Assembly: GCA_028571325.1 (NCBI GenBank) | Contig: CP116767.1 | Location: 525,150 to 589,149 of the forward strand | Length of the DNA stretch: 64,000 nt | Source: Wolbachia endosymbiont of Ctenocephalides felis wCfeF | GTDB lineage: Bacteria; Pseudomonadota; Alphaproteobacteria; Rickettsiales; Anaplasmataceae | Direction: 5' to 3' | Shown here: piece by piece, positions 25,305 to 35,919 of the stretch | Numbering within the stretch: position 1 is the first letter of the stretch | Layout: every line of letters begins with the position of its first letter | Translations under genes and position numbers: made by a program | The notes under the pieces: generated by a model | What the model was told of the DNA's origin: nothing | Databases searched by the model: none | What the model saw: only the letters and a program-made list of their open reading frames with translations

Positions 25305-26912
25305 TTAAATTGTGTTAGCTGCTGCCTTAATAAACGATACAAAAAGAGGATGAGGAGAAAACGGCTTTGATTGGAACTCCGGGTGAAATTGCACGCCAAT
25401 AAACCATGGATGGTTTTCCAGCTCCACTGCCTCTATACACGTCCCATCTTCTGATATGCCACTGCATATCAACCCATTTTTTTCTAAACTATCTTTATAA
25501 TCTAAATTAATTACGTATCTGTGTCTATGCCTTTCCGAGATAGTAATATCACTATACGCATCTGCCATTTTGGAACTTGGGCTTATATTACATTTATACG
25601 CCCCAAGTCTCATGGTTCCACCAAGGTCAATGTTCTTATCGCCAGCTAGCTTAATGACTGGATGCTTACAGGTACAAAATTCTTCGGAGTGTACATCTTC
25701 AAGCTTAATGACATTGCGAGCAAATTCAATAACTGCAAGTTGCATACCAAGGCATATTCCAAAAAATGGGATGTTATGTGTGCGAGCGTAACTTATTGCC
25801 GATATTTTACCCTCTACTCCATCATCGCCAAATCCACCTGGAACGAGGATTGCATGAGAATTCTGTAATTTCTCTTCTATGAGTTTTTTGTCAATAGGTT
25901 CTTCACTCTTCTCCCTTGAGTTAATCCAATTTATTTTTATCTTGACCTTATTGCTAATAGCACCATGATTTAATGCTTCAACTAGCGATTTATACGCATC
26001 GGGGAATTCAGTGTATTTTCCTACTATAGACACAGTGACTTCCTGTGTTGGGTGTCTCATAAAGTGCACTATTTGATCCCACTCAGTTAGGCTTGGTTTT
26101 GGCTTATTCAAGTTAAAATGTTCCAAAATTTGTGTACCAAGTCCACATTGATTATATAAGACCGGTAGCTCATATATATGGCTCACATCAGGAGCAGGTA
26201 TTACGTTAGGCAAAGAAACATTACAAAGATTGGCTATTTTTCTTCTTTGATTATCAGAAATTTCTTTCTCGCTACGACATAATATAATATCTGGTTGCAA
26301 CCCCGCAAAGTTTAACTCTCGAATTGAATGCTGTGTTGGTTTTGTTTTTAATTCTTGTGCTGCAGTAAGATATGGTACCAAGGTCAAGTGTATCAGGATA
26401 ACTCTTTGTTTTCCAAGTCTATAGCTGATTTGACGTATGGCTTCCAAAAAAGGTTGGCTTTCAATATCACCTACAGTTCCGCCAATTTCACATATTACAA
26501 AATCTAAACCTCCCGTACCATTAAAAATAAACGACTTGATTAAATCTGTCACATGAGGAATGACTTGCACAGTTTTGCCCAGATAATCACCACGCCTTTC
26601 TTTCTTCAGTAACTCATGATATACTTTGCCAGTTGTTACATTGTCGTCTTTGGTTGCTTTAATTCCAGTAAAGCGCTCATAATGCCCAAGGTCCAAATCA
26701 GTTTCGGCACCATCTTCGGTGACGAATACCTCTCCGTGTTGAATTGGGTTCATTGTTCCAGGATCAATATTCAGATAAGGATCAAGTTTCCTGATACGAA
26801 CCCCAAAGCCATGAGCTTGGAGAAGTGCGCCTACACTTGAAGCAACTAAACCCTTGCCAAGTGATGAAACAACCCCACCTGTTACAAAGATAAATTTAGC
26901 TTCCTTCATCAA
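25305..26912 (-). CDS. pyrG: CTP synthase
   Basis: PyrG aminates UTP to CTP using ATP and glutamine. The N-terminal synthetase domain starts [17 protein letters not shown] (P-loop) with [19 protein letters not shown]. The C-terminal glutamine amidotransferase domain has [12 protein letters not shown] and the nucleophile in FFGICLGMQ, and ends with [12 protein letters not shown]. The 535 residues are full length. Its start overlaps the secG stop by 4 bases (ATGA), so the two are translationally coupled. Confidence 0.97.
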   Translation of the reverse strand: MMKEAKFIFVTGGVVSSLGKGLVASSVGALLQAHGFGVRIRKLDPYLNIDPGTMNPIQHGEVFVTEDGAETDLDLGHYERFTGIKATKDDNVTTGKVYHELLKKERRGDYLGKTVQVIPHVTDLIKSFIFNGTGGLDFVICEIGGTVGDIESQPFLEAIRQISYRLGKQRVILIHLTLVPYLTAAQELKTKPTQHSIRELNFAGLQPDIILCRSEKEISDNQRRKIANLCNVSLPNVIPAPDVSHIYELPVLYNQCGLGTQILEHFNLNKPKPSLTEWDQIVHFMRHPTQEVTVSIVGKYTEFPDAYKSLVEALNHGAISNKVKIKINWINSREKSEEPIDKKLIEEKLQNSHAILVPGGFGDDGVEGKISAISYARTHNIPFFGICLGMQLAVIEFARNVIKLEDVHSEEFCTCKHPVIKLAGDKNIDLGGTMRLGAYKCNISPSSKMADAYSDITISERHRHRYVINLDYKDSLEKNGLICSGISEDGTCIEAVELENHPWFIGVQFHPEFQSKPFSPHPLFVSFIKAAANTI

Positions 26913-27229
26913 TTTTCAAAAGGAACAGAAGTAGATTCATTTTCTTGTTTTTTTTCTAGTATAATTTTTTCTGCAATTGACTTCTTATGCACATCTTTTG
27001 AACATAATCCTGATAATAACAATGTGTTTATAATAAATAATCCGGCAACTATAGCCGTTGTTTTGCTAAGCGGATTTGCAGAAGATTTCACCGGGATCAT
27101 TGAATTGAGCCCCTGCTGTGAATTGCTAAAGCCACTCAGCGGGCTACTCCCAGGTGGCTGCAAAAGTACTAAAATTACTAGAACAACAACTAATATTATT
27201 TGGAGCGCACTGAGTATCGTTACTGGCAT
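26909..27229 (-). CDS. secG: Protein-export membrane protein SecG
   Basis: SecG is the small auxiliary subunit of the SecYEG translocon. Two membrane segments are seen: [20 protein letters not shown] and [18 protein letters not shown]. Between them is the typical Gly/Ser/Gln-rich loop ([13 protein letters not shown]). The frame is open to 27280, but family members start directly before the first segment, so I chose the internal ATG 27229 ([10 protein letters not shown]). It overlaps pyrG, as in many alphaproteobacteria. Confidence 0.9.
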   Translation of the reverse strand: MPVTILSALQIILVVVLVILVLLQPPGSSPLSGFSNSQQGLNSMIPVKSSANPLSKTTAIVAGLFIINTLLLSGLCSKDVHKKSIAEKIILEKKQENESTSVPFEN

Positions 27230-27393
27230 TGTAATAGGGCTGAAAATAAAAATTTTAGGAGCATGAAATGCATAAGTCAAGAGATCTATTCAAGTAACAA
27301 GCACTGTGTGCCGGAATAACAGAGATTTATTAAATATTTTACCTTAAGATCTTAATTTCTTATTATAGGGAGTACACAGCAAGCAATTTATTG

Positions 27394-28070
27394 ATGGTGA
27401 AAGATTACAAAAAAGGGCATAGAAGGCGCCTGAGGGAGAAATTATTCTGGATAATGGACAATCACTGCTCGACTATGAGGTTTTAGAGCATATTTTGTAC
27501 TCAGCATACAGTAGAATTGATGTAAAGCCAGTAGCAAAGAGTTTGATAGAAAATTTTGGTAGTTTAAATAAGGTTTTTAACGCTGATTTAGAAGCACTGC
27601 GAAACATTGATGGAGTCAACAATGCAGCTATATCTGCCATTTTCTGTGTAAAACAAGCCTTTGTTCGCTCCGCAAGAGAAGAAATAAAAGACCTGCCTAT
27701 AATCAATAATTGGAAAAAACTGCTTGATTACTTAAGAATAAGCATAGGAAGCCTCAATAAGGAAAATTTTCGCGTCATTTACATGAATAAAAAGTATCGT
27801 ATAATGGCGGAAGACCTGCAAAACGTTGGTACAATAGATCAAACTCCCCTTTATGTTAGAGAAATCATAAAACGCGCCCTTTTAATTGGCTCAACGTCTA
27901 TTGTAATATCGCACAACCATCCAAGCGGGGATACACAGCCCTCAAGTAGCGATATATCCCTCACTAGGCAACTAGCGGAGGCTTGCAAAAGTGTAGGAAT
28001 AGAATTAATAGACCACATTATTATCACATTCGACAGCTATTTTAGTTTTAAGGAGAACAGGCTGTTGTGA
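27394..28070 (+). pseudogene. radC: RadC/JAB-domain protein, frameshifted near the start
   Basis: ATG 27394 gives MVKDYKKGHRRRLREK, the expected RadC N-terminus. At about 27440 the frame is lost; one extra A in the GAGAAATT run would continue with IILDNGQSLLDYEVLEHILY. The rest (ATG 27495 to 28070) contains the helix-hairpin-helix-like part and the JAB metalloprotease-like motif SHNHPSGDTQPSSSD. The family's DNA-repair role is disputed. It could be a pseudogene, an initiation at 27495 that lacks about 35 residues, or a sequencing error in an A run. Confidence 0.8.
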
Positions 28071-28120
28071 AAGCTTTTATAGCTACAGTTTTACCAATGT
28101 TTTGAAAGAAGGGAAATGAG

Positions 28121-28590
28121 TCAAAAAAACTACTTGACAAGTTCCTTCAACCCCCTTATAATGAGACTGAAGCTATTTGTTTATCTTCGCAATCTGTGCA
28201 GGTTAATGACAAAAAACTTAGGGTATTTGGCGTCTCATGTTTAAATTTTTGCACTATGTGCACCTCACGTCTTTTTAAAACTTCTGGTTTTTGCCTATAC
28301 AAGCTGAAACGCGCTTATAAGTCGTTTAAGACAGTATAGAACGTCAAATAGACAAGGGAGAATTTGAATACTAGCTGCCTCAGAGTTTTTTTGCCTTTTT
28401 TTCCGCTCAGTAAATTTCTTAACGTTTACAGTTTGGACTATTTGCATTTAAAAGTAGCTGAATCGTAGCGTTGAGGATAAAAACGCCGATATTTGAGGTA
28501 CATATAAACAATTAGCCACCGACCGGGGCTTCTTTTGCTTTTTTTTCTCGCTTGGTAAATTTTTTAAATATTTATTACTAAAGTAGTATC
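28121..28590 (+). repeat. Interspersed non-coding repeat, copy B
   Basis: Plus-strand copy of the four-member family. It has the same order as copy A: promoter, GGCGTCTCATGTTTAA, GCACTATGTGCAC, AACGCGCTTATAAGTCG, and two CTTCTTTTGC-type sub-repeats. The stretch where copies A and D have a terminator-like hairpin is altered here (AAAACTTCTGGTTTTTG). The copy ends in TTACTAAAGTAGTATC joined to a palindromic repeat, exactly as copy C does. The 730-bp gap between radC and the ankyrin gene otherwise holds nothing I can support. Confidence 0.75.
28134..28162 (+). promoter_or_regulatory. Consensus sigma-70 promoter in copy B
   Basis: TTGACA (28134-28139), a 17-bp spacer and TATAAT (28157-28162), all consensus. 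No protein gene follows for more than 600 bp. Confidence 0.75.
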
Positions 28591-28622
28591 CTGGACCCCA
28601 GTGTCTGACTACTTGAATGACA
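28591..28622. repeat. Palindromic repeat after copy B
   Basis: CTGGACCCCAGTGTC...TTGAATGACA, a diverged copy of the interspersed palindrome. Confidence 0.65.
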
Positions 28623-28800
28623 AGGGAAGGAAGCACTGGAATAACAGAAAAAAGAGCGCTGGAATGACAGAAGAAGGAGCTACTTATATGACACCACTTT
28701 TGCTTCACCACGCCCCTTATATGTTAAGAACAAGCAATTTTCTCATAGTAACAGTAGAAGCAATTTTATATGGTTCTTTATGTTGATGATATAATAAAGA

Positions 28801-29259
28801 TCATCCTTCGCAAAAAGCGGGAAGGAAGGATAAAAGACAACTAACCATAACATTGGAAAGACATCTAGCTGGTAGGCCTCTCAATAAATCAGTTATTTCC
28901 TTATTCTTAGCAAAAGAAAGCGGTTTTTTACCATTATTATCTTTTATGTTAGTTTTAGCTCCTGCTCTGAGAAGAAGTTCAACCATATCGGTGTTATTAA
29001 AACAAGCAGCATAGTGCAATGCAGTCCTCCCCAGATTGTCTTGGGCATCAATGTCTGCTCCTGCTCTGAGAAGAAGTTCAACCATATCAGTATCATTGAA
29101 ATAAGCAGCATAATGTAATGCAGTTCTTTCCATATTGTCTTTGGCGTTAATATCTGTATGTTCGCCAATTAGACGCTCATGACTTACTGGTCCAACTTCA
29201 TCATTACGGTACTCCCTTAAAATTTTATATAAATCATAACCTCTGGTACCATTTAACAT
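28801..29259 (-). CDS. Small ankyrin-repeat protein
   Basis: ATG 29259 is chosen because GGAGG lies 7 bases upstream; the frame extends further to 29292. The 152 residues hold two near-perfect ankyrin units (RTALHYAAYFNDTDMVELLLRAGAD and its copy with AACFNNTD) plus partial ones on each side (KPLSFAKNKEITDLL). The two central repeats are almost identical in DNA, so one arose by recent duplication. The C-terminus ends in a hydrophobic stretch (NVMVSCLLSFLPAF). Ankyrin proteins are abundant in Wolbachia and are often suspected host-interaction factors; no specific role is visible. Confidence 0.87.
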   Translation of the reverse strand: MLNGTRGYDLYKILREYRNDEVGPVSHERLIGEHTDINAKDNMERTALHYAAYFNDTDMVELLLRAGADIDAQDNLGRTALHYAACFNNTDMVELLLRAGAKTNIKDNNGKKPLSFAKNKEITDLLRGLPARCLSNVMVSCLLSFLPAFCEG

Positions 29260-29354
29260 AATTTTACCTCCATATACACTAATGATTAACAAGTATTTTT
29301 ATAAAGCTCAACTTATTACATTTACAGAAGAGTTGCAAGATATCTTTTAAGCAT

Positions 29355-31805
29355 TTATTTTTTATTCTTAATTAACTCTAAAGCTTTTTTCAAATCTATA
29401 CTTTCAATATCTGCATTTTTGCCCAAGGCAACATTTGTTTTACCGCATTTTATATAGAACCCATACCTACCATTGCAGATAAAAACTTCTTTTCCCTTAT
29501 CATTAAAACCAAGGGATTTTAGCTCTTTACGTGGGCTTTTTGCAATAATTTGCACAGCTTCATCTAATTGTGTGTCCAATACCTCCTTGGAGCTTTTCTT
29601 AAGAGAAAAGTATCTGCCATCATAGAAAATATAGTACCCAAATCTTCCAAGGCCTATTTTTACTTCCTTTCCAGTTTCTGGGTGTTCTCCGATTACTTTT
29701 GGCAAGGAAAGTAATTGAGTAGCGGTATTCAGATCAATATCATTAACATTTATATCTTTTGGTATGGAAACCGTTTTTTTCTTTTTCGACTCATTATTGA
29801 ACTCCAGGTAAAGCCCAAAAGGGCCTTTTTTGATCATCACCTCTTGCCCTGTCACATCGTCTATACCCAAACTTTTTGGGTATTCTGAGTTGTCATTACT
29901 ACCTGTAATTTCTTTTGTATGGCTGCATGCAGGGTAGTTAGAACATCCAAGAAATACTCCCGCTTTTCCAAAATTCAATTTCAATATACCATCAGAACAA
30001 TCAGGACATTTTTTGCCTATTTCTTCCTTTCCTTCTTCTGAACAAAACCAATCGACTACCAAGCTGTGAATGCCGCTAAAAATCTCATCATGCGTCATTT
30101 GCTTGACGGAGTTTACAAGATTAAAAAACGGCACCCAAAAATAGCCTAGCTCTTTTTTCCAATCTGCACGTCCATTTGAGATTAAATCAAGCTTTTCTTC
30201 CATTTGTGCTGTGAAATTATACTCTATACAACGCTGAAAAAAAGTTTCTAAAAATATGGTAACGATCTTACCGCGGCTGCTTGGAATAAATCTTTTATTA
30301 TCCAGTGTAACGTACTCACGGTCTTGCAATACTGAAATAATTGCCGCATAAGTTGATGGACGGCCTATGCCAATTTCCTCCATTTTTTTTACAATGCTTG
30401 CTTCACTATAACGCGGTGGAGGTTGAGTAAAATGCTGTTTTGGATCAACAGAGATCAGTTTGCACGCTTCACCTTCTTTCAGGGCAGGTAGCATGCCTTC
30501 ATCTTCATCGTCTGCGTTATCTCTATAAACTTTATAGAAACCATCAAAAAATATGCTCGATCCACTTGCTCGTAGAATTACCTTCTGATCAGTAGAACTA
30601 ATTTCAACCACCACTTGATCGAGGATAGCCGATTCCATCTGACTTGCGATGGTTCTTTTCCAAATCAGATCATACAACTTAAATTGCTCTGGCGTTAAAT
30701 AGTCTTTGATACTACCTGGCGTTCTATTTATATCAGTTGGACGAATCGCTTCATGCGCTTCCTGAGCATTTTTGACCTTTTTTACATATTGACGAGGAGA
30801 CTTTGGTAAATATTTATCACCATATAATGATTTAATCGACTCTCTGATTGAGTTTACAGCCTCATCTGCAATATAAAACCCATCTGTACGCATGTAAGTT
30901 ATCAACCCGACAGTTTCACCACCAATATCGATACCTTCATACAAGTTTTGCGCTATGCGCATAACATTTTTTACATTAAAGTAAAGCTTATTCACTGCAT
31001 CTTGTTGAAGACTTGAAGTAATAAATGGAGGTAGCGGGTTTCTCTTAACCTGCTTGCGTTCTACTGTGCTTACAGCATATTGCCTTGACTCAATCTCCCC
31101 AACTAAGTTCTTTGCTTCCTCTTCATTCTTAATGTCAAATTTTTCTAGCTTTTTATTGTCATAGTGGCTGAGCATAGCAAAAAACGTTTCGTCTTTGCTA
31201 TTTTGCATCTCTGCCTTTATGCTCCAATACTCCTGTGTTATAAATTTACTAATTTCATCTTCCCGCTCGCATATGAGCTTTAGCGCAACAGATTGCACTC
31301 GCCCAGCAGACTTGCTTCCTGACAATTTCGTCCATAGCAGTGGCGACAAATTAAATCCGACCAGGTAATCCAAAGCTCTGCGTGCTTGCTGCGCACGCAC
31401 TAAGTCCATGTTTATTTCGCGTGGATTCTTTATCGCTTCTTGCACTGCCCTTTTTGTTATCTCATTAAAGACTACTCTATAAATGTGACTTTTATCATTG
31501 ATTGCTTTCCTTTCCTTTAGTGCCTCTACCACATTCCAGGCTATTGCTTCTCCTTCTCTATCTGGGTCTGTTGCAAGGTATATATCTGATGTTTTACTTG
31601 CTTCCTTTGCCAGCTCTTTTACATATTTTTCTGCCTTCTCAATAATCTCATACTTTATGGCAAAATCATTATCTGGATCAACAGAACCGTTTTTTACTGG
31701 CAGATCTCTCACATGCCCAAAAGATGCAGCTACCTTGAACTCTTTGCTCAGATACTTGCCTATCGTTTTTGCCTTCGCAGGCGACTCAACTATCAATAAA
31801 GCCAT
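29355..31805 (-). CDS. topA: DNA topoisomerase I
   Basis: This type IA topoisomerase relaxes negative supercoils. The TOPRIM domain starts LLIVESPAKAKTIGKYL and contains ATDPDREGEAIAW. The active tyrosine is in GLITYMRTDGFY. A C-terminal zinc finger (CPDCSDGILK ... GCSNYPAC) is followed by three topoisomerase C-terminal repeat units (GPFGLYLEF, GRFGYYIFYDGRYFSL, GRYGFYIKCGKTN). The 816 residues are near full length. It is a single gene. Confidence 0.97.
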   Translation of the reverse strand: MALLIVESPAKAKTIGKYLSKEFKVAASFGHVRDLPVKNGSVDPDNDFAIKYEIIEKAEKYVKELAKEASKTSDIYLATDPDREGEAIAWNVVEALKERKAINDKSHIYRVVFNEITKRAVQEAIKNPREINMDLVRAQQARRALDYLVGFNLSPLLWTKLSGSKSAGRVQSVALKLICEREDEISKFITQEYWSIKAEMQNSKDETFFAMLSHYDNKKLEKFDIKNEEEAKNLVGEIESRQYAVSTVERKQVKRNPLPPFITSSLQQDAVNKLYFNVKNVMRIAQNLYEGIDIGGETVGLITYMRTDGFYIADEAVNSIRESIKSLYGDKYLPKSPRQYVKKVKNAQEAHEAIRPTDINRTPGSIKDYLTPEQFKLYDLIWKRTIASQMESAILDQVVVEISSTDQKVILRASGSSIFFDGFYKVYRDNADDEDEGMLPALKEGEACKLISVDPKQHFTQPPPRYSEASIVKKMEEIGIGRPSTYAAIISVLQDREYVTLDNKRFIPSSRGKIVTIFLETFFQRCIEYNFTAQMEEKLDLISNGRADWKKELGYFWVPFFNLVNSVKQMTHDEIFSGIHSLVVDWFCSEEGKEEIGKKCPDCSDGILKLNFGKAGVFLGCSNYPACSHTKEITGSNDNSEYPKSLGIDDVTGQEVMIKKGPFGLYLEFNNESKKKKTVSIPKDINVNDIDLNTATQLLSLPKVIGEHPETGKEVKIGLGRFGYYIFYDGRYFSLKKSSKEVLDTQLDEAVQIIAKSPRKELKSLGFNDKGKEVFICNGRYGFYIKCGKTNVALGKNADIESIDLKKALELIKNKK

Positions 31806-31884
31806 AATTATTAGTATTTAAAGATAATATGTTGAGGAATATATAATGAAATGTAAAAAAATATTTTAATGGGTCCTGTGAATT

Positions 31885-32082
31885 TTACAAAATGGGTTGT
31901 TGAGGGTCTTTAGAAAACCCTTTAACATTGCCATTTTCAAGTGAGTTTGAAGGCTTACTGCAACAACATATGATTGCAGCAGCAACCAGACAACAAGCTC
32001 CAACTGCTATTCCTACTGCTAACATCTCTAGGTAAACTGCAATAGCTAAAGCAACTCCAGTTATTCCAATAATCATATCCAA
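31885..32082 (-). CDS. Small membrane protein
   Basis: A 65-residue frame has one long or two short hydrophobic segments (ITGVALAIAVYLEMLAVGIAVGACC, quoted in part) ending in a CCC cluster, then a polar tail (NSLENGNVKGFSKDPQQPIL). No family is recognised. The clean hydrophobic/polar split suggests a real membrane protein, but short length keeps confidence low. It lies between topA and another orphan membrane gene on the same strand. Confidence 0.5.
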   Translation of the reverse strand: MDMIIGITGVALAIAVYLEMLAVGIAVGACCLVAAAIICCCSKPSNSLENGNVKGFSKDPQQPIL

Positions 32083-32232
32083 TACCTATTTTGTTATGAT
32101 TATTTTGAGATCTCAGGTACAAGTGTCAACTACTTGCATGAGCACCTTACTGGTGAAAGGCGCTCCCAAATTACAATATGTGTGCAGCTATGTGCTACAC
32201 ACCGGAATAACAGAAACCTTACTTGATTAAGG

Positions 32233-32745
32233 CTACGATGGACACTTCTCTTCTTCTGAAGAAAAAACTTTTTTAATCAGAGGCGATACAATATGCTTGT
32301 CCACTTTTTTAGCTACTGGCACTATAGCGAAGTCCATTGCAAGAGTCGCTATAACTGGTGTTATTGCTCCTATTGCTGCACCTATTAAAGCTACTGATTG
32401 CATTCCAAGCATTGCACCAGGAAAAATGGAAACTGCAGCTGCAGCAAGGCCAACCCCAATCCCGACACTGATAGCTGTTAGTGTGCCGAAGTACACTACA
32501 GCAGCTCTGGTGCCTTCACCTTCACCTTCACCTTCACCTCTATCGGCACCTTTAATCAAGTACAATCTATGAAGCCCTATAGTAAAAACTATAGGCAATA
32601 TTGGCAATATAGAACCAATAATTCCACCTATAACTAAGGGCGATAAAGCTGTAAAGCTTAGCCCTAAACCTATAAGTCCTCCTAGTACAGCACCTAATCC
32701 TGCTGAAAATACTAAATTTTTTACATACTCAGCCTTGTTATCCAT
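32233..32745 (-). CDS. Orphan Gly/Ala-rich membrane protein with an EG repeat
   Basis: The 170-residue product has four glycine-rich hydrophobic segments (for example GAVLGGLIGLGLSFTALSPL and GTLTAISVGIGVGLAAAAVS). Between segments 2 and 3 a 6-bp DNA repeat encodes RGEGEGEGEGT. A strong ribosome site, AAGGAGG, lies 5 bases before ATG. Homology is not recognised; the glycine-zipper look resembles the tail region of the LRR protein at 13604. A membrane-inserting role is possible but unproven. Confidence 0.72.
   Translation of the reverse strand: MDNKAEYVKNLVFSAGLGAVLGGLIGLGLSFTALSPLVIGGIIGSILPILPIVFTIGLHRLYLIKGADRGEGEGEGEGTRAAVVYFGTLTAISVGIGVGLAAAAVSIFPGAMLGMQSVALIGAAIGAITPVIATLAMDFAIVPVAKKVDKHIVSPLIKKVFSSEEEKCPS
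32512..32540. repeat. Six-base tandem repeat (CTTCAC units)
   Basis: Four to five head-to-tail CTTCAC units inside the membrane-protein gene, encoding Glu-Gly pairs. Being a multiple of three, copy-number change keeps the frame. Confidence 0.8.
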
Positions 32746-33032
32746 ATAACCTCCTTAAATTAATCTATAATAACAATCCTTTTCGTGGAACCTTAAGTCC
32801 CCTTTATTGCCATTATAATTAAGTTACTGAATAAGTAAAGTGATTTTTTTTATGGAATGATCCTGGAAATAAAGAGTGGGAGAAGGAGTTTGAGCACACG
32901 ACCTCAACTATTATCGGTTAGTGCCAAATTTTGCAGTGACACAGCATTGCTTTTTCCTATACCGATGCTTCCTTTCTTGTCATCCAAGTAGTTGAAACTG
33001 GAATAACATCATGCGTTCGAGGTAAACTCTGG

Positions 33033-34838
33033 CTATACATCATCAAGCATAGCGTGATTAACTTCAACCTTATATTTTGATTCTAGATAGCTAATTAACT
33101 GCTCTTTTAGTGATATCATCACGCGTTTTCCAGTATCAAATGTGTTTAATCTGCCACTTGATGAATACATCTCTTTTAGAACGCCTATTATAACTTCATT
33201 ATTATATTGAATGGGGTCTGTTACCGAGTCAGTCGTCTTCATATTAAAAATCTCTTCTATAAAAGAAAAAGGGTAATTTTGTCGGTCTGCTTCATTGCGG
33301 TGTATCTGCTGATCTTTAATTAATTCTACACCTTGAGTTTTCTCCAAATCTGCTTTCTCTCTTAGTTGAGCTGCGGTTTCTTGCCCAATCTTAAACATTT
33401 GTTCTTTTATAAACCCATCACGCCAAAGGTCTTCTACTGATGCCTTGCCTTCTTCAAAACTTTGTAGTTTAGGCGGGATAATATCGGTGATCTTTACACT
33501 GACAACGGCATCTTCAATGCCTTTAAAATAACTTCTCTGGTCTTTTTCTCGAGAAAAGATAAAAGAAATCAAATCATTAGAACTTTCTACACTATTACCA
33601 CTTTGATCCTTTCCACCCGCATCTACCGGACCAATGGCTTGTATAGGTAAATTGTATTCACTGGATATTTCCTCAATCGTTGCACCATTGTATATCTTAT
33701 AATTTGCTTGATTTATGAAATCGTTGACTTTTTCAAAAGACTTTCGATTGATTAAAACTGATTTCACCTCCTTTTTTAAATCAGCTAAGTTTTCACTAGA
33801 AATTTGATGCGCACTTTCCACTTTTATTATATGCCAACCAAAACTGCTTGCTAAAACTTCACTTACTTCGCCTGCCTTGAGAGCAAATACCTTTTCTCCC
33901 ATACCCTCTGGTAGAAAATCCTTGGTTATGTTATTCATTCTGGTTTCCTCAAGTTTTGTTTTACCAAACTCTTCCGCTATCTGCTCAAAGCTTATTTTGT
34001 CCTCTTCAAGTGCTTTTCTTGCCGCTTCGGCTTCCTCTTTAGAATGAAATATTAGGTTGAATATATCTCTTTGATCCTTAAGTTTCTGTTGTTCTATTAT
34101 ATCATAAACCTCTTCATCTGAGATCTGAACTTGATCTTCAAAATATTTTTGGCCTAAAGAAATATACTGTGCAGCTCGATATTCAGGATAATAAAAATGG
34201 GATTTATTTTTTTCATATAAGTCAAGTAAAGTTTGATTATCTGGCTTGGGAACATTTGTAACTGCATCTTTAGTTATTTTAACAATATCAACTACTCTGG
34301 TTTGGTGGCGATTTCTGTATATCTGCTCATCAATTTTCTCGCCAAAAGTTACTGGATAATTATCTCTAAACAGTGAAGTTACAAACATCATTGCAGGCAG
34401 AATTTTCTCTAGCTTTGCTGTATATTCTCCTTCTGTCATATGCAGGGCGTTTAGCGTCTCATGAAATTTCCCTTTGTCAAACTCACCTTCATCGTCTTGG
34501 AAGTATTTAGTATTTTTAATATGGTCCTTTATAGACTCTTCTCCAACTACCAACCCCAGATCACTCATCAGGTTAAACAATAGTTTTTGCTCTATGAGTG
34601 CATTAAGTAAATCGTATTTCAGTCTTTTTACTTGTTCTTCGCTAACATTGGATCCAAAAATTTGCTTTCCGTAATTTTGATATAGCGATTTATACTCATC
34701 TAGTGTTATAACTTCCTTTCCAACTCTAGCTAATTCCTCCTTTTTATTGTCATCTGATAGAAGGTTGCCAACTCCCATAAAGATTAATAAACAAGCTAAA
34801 ATGACAACGATTACTTTAGTGGACAAGTTTTTATTCAT
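33033..34838 (-). CDS. PpiD/SurA-type peptidyl-prolyl isomerase
   Basis: A single N-terminal membrane anchor (VIVVILACLLIFMGVGNLL) is followed by a SurA_N-like chaperone region (residues about 40-170) with DEYKSLYQNYGKQIFG. A parvulin domain spans about 260-345 (FNLIFHSKEEAEAARKALEE ... GWHIIKVESA). A second chaperone part follows. The 601 residues match PpiD, an inner-membrane-anchored periplasmic chaperone that helps outer-membrane proteins leave the translocon. It fits the BamA/Skp pathway encoded further on. Confidence 0.9.
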   Translation of the reverse strand: MNKNLSTKVIVVILACLLIFMGVGNLLSDDNKKEELARVGKEVITLDEYKSLYQNYGKQIFGSNVSEEQVKRLKYDLLNALIEQKLLFNLMSDLGLVVGEESIKDHIKNTKYFQDDEGEFDKGKFHETLNALHMTEGEYTAKLEKILPAMMFVTSLFRDNYPVTFGEKIDEQIYRNRHQTRVVDIVKITKDAVTNVPKPDNQTLLDLYEKNKSHFYYPEYRAAQYISLGQKYFEDQVQISDEEVYDIIEQQKLKDQRDIFNLIFHSKEEAEAARKALEEDKISFEQIAEEFGKTKLEETRMNNITKDFLPEGMGEKVFALKAGEVSEVLASSFGWHIIKVESAHQISSENLADLKKEVKSVLINRKSFEKVNDFINQANYKIYNGATIEEISSEYNLPIQAIGPVDAGGKDQSGNSVESSNDLISFIFSREKDQRSYFKGIEDAVVSVKITDIIPPKLQSFEEGKASVEDLWRDGFIKEQMFKIGQETAAQLREKADLEKTQGVELIKDQQIHRNEADRQNYPFSFIEEIFNMKTTDSVTDPIQYNNEVIIGVLKEMYSSSGRLNTFDTGKRVMISLKEQLISYLESKYKVEVNHAMLDDV

Positions 34839-34953
34839 AAACGCAAAAGTTGATTATTGGTTAATTATAGAATAGTGATAATTTAGTTCTTGTAAACCTG
34901 TTGATTATAGTATTAGCTTGTGTCTGCAGAGAGTTTTCAGATTATTATATAGT

Positions 34954-35913
34954 CTAATCTCCTTGACCGAAAAAGCTAACTATATTTTCTTTTACTTGCA
35001 TGCTGTCTGTCATGTTGTTTACTCTCACACGAAATTCAGATGAGTTTTTAACCCCGCTGCTATACCAGCCTATGTGTTTGCGGGCCATTTTTATCCCCGT
35101 GTCGTTTCCGTAATACTCAAGAATATTGTCGTAGTGTTCAAGTATGATATTTAATTTCTCTGAAGCCGTTGGCTCAGAAATTTCACCTCCACTTAGAAAA
35201 TCCATCGCTTGATTAATCAACCAGGGTTTGCCATAAGCGCCACGACCTATCATCACTCCGTCTGCTCCGGATTCTTTGAGCGCATTTTTAATGTCATTCA
35301 AATTTTTAATATCGCCATTTACTATCACTGGAATTTTTACTTGCTCTTTGACATTCCTAACGAATTTCCAATCTGCTTGACCGTTATAAAGTTGTGCTCT
35401 CGTTCTTCCATGCACAGTGATCATTTTTGCTCCAAGATCCTCTGCGATTTTCGCTAAACGTGGAGCATTGCGGTTCTCGTCATTCCACCCAGTGCGCATT
35501 TTCACCGTAACTGGCACATTAACTGCCTTGACTACAGCTTCAATTATTTCAGCAGCCTTTTTTTCGTCGCGCATTAGCGCTGATCCTGCATAACCGTTTA
35601 CAACTTTTTTGACTGGGCAGCCAAAGTTTATATCTATGATTTTTGCACCCATATCCTCGTTTAATTTCGCGGCCTCTGCCATAACATCCGGCTCGCACCC
35701 AGCGAGTTGCACAGCAGTTAACTCATCAACTTTTGCTTTTTGCATACTCTGGCGAGTTTGCAGAATCATAGCTCTGCTGGCGATCATTTCTGAGACTAAC
35801 AAACTTGCACCGAGCTTCTTCACAATACTTCTAAACGGATAATCAGTCACTCCAGACATTGGTGCTAAAATTACCGAAGAATCGATCGTTAGATTTCCTA
35901 TTTGGAGGGGCAT
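34954..35913 (-). CDS. dusB: tRNA-dihydrouridine synthase
   Basis: This FMN-dependent enzyme reduces uridines in the tRNA D-loop. Motifs include [35 protein letters not shown] with the catalytic cysteine, [25 protein letters not shown] and VNGDIKNL. The 319 residues fit the DusB group. It begins 6 bp after the stop of the Ulp1-like gene upstream on the same strand, so the two may be co-transcribed. Confidence 0.94.
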   Translation of the reverse strand: MPLQIGNLTIDSSVILAPMSGVTDYPFRSIVKKLGASLLVSEMIASRAMILQTRQSMQKAKVDELTAVQLAGCEPDVMAEAAKLNEDMGAKIIDINFGCPVKKVVNGYAGSALMRDEKKAAEIIEAVVKAVNVPVTVKMRTGWNDENRNAPRLAKIAEDLGAKMITVHGRTRAQLYNGQADWKFVRNVKEQVKIPVIVNGDIKNLNDIKNALKESGADGVMIGRGAYGKPWLINQAMDFLSGGEISEPTASEKLNIILEHYDNILEYYGNDTGIKMARKHIGWYSSGVKNSSEFRVRVNNMTDSMQVKENIVSFFGQGD

Positions 35914-35919
35914 AAGGTG

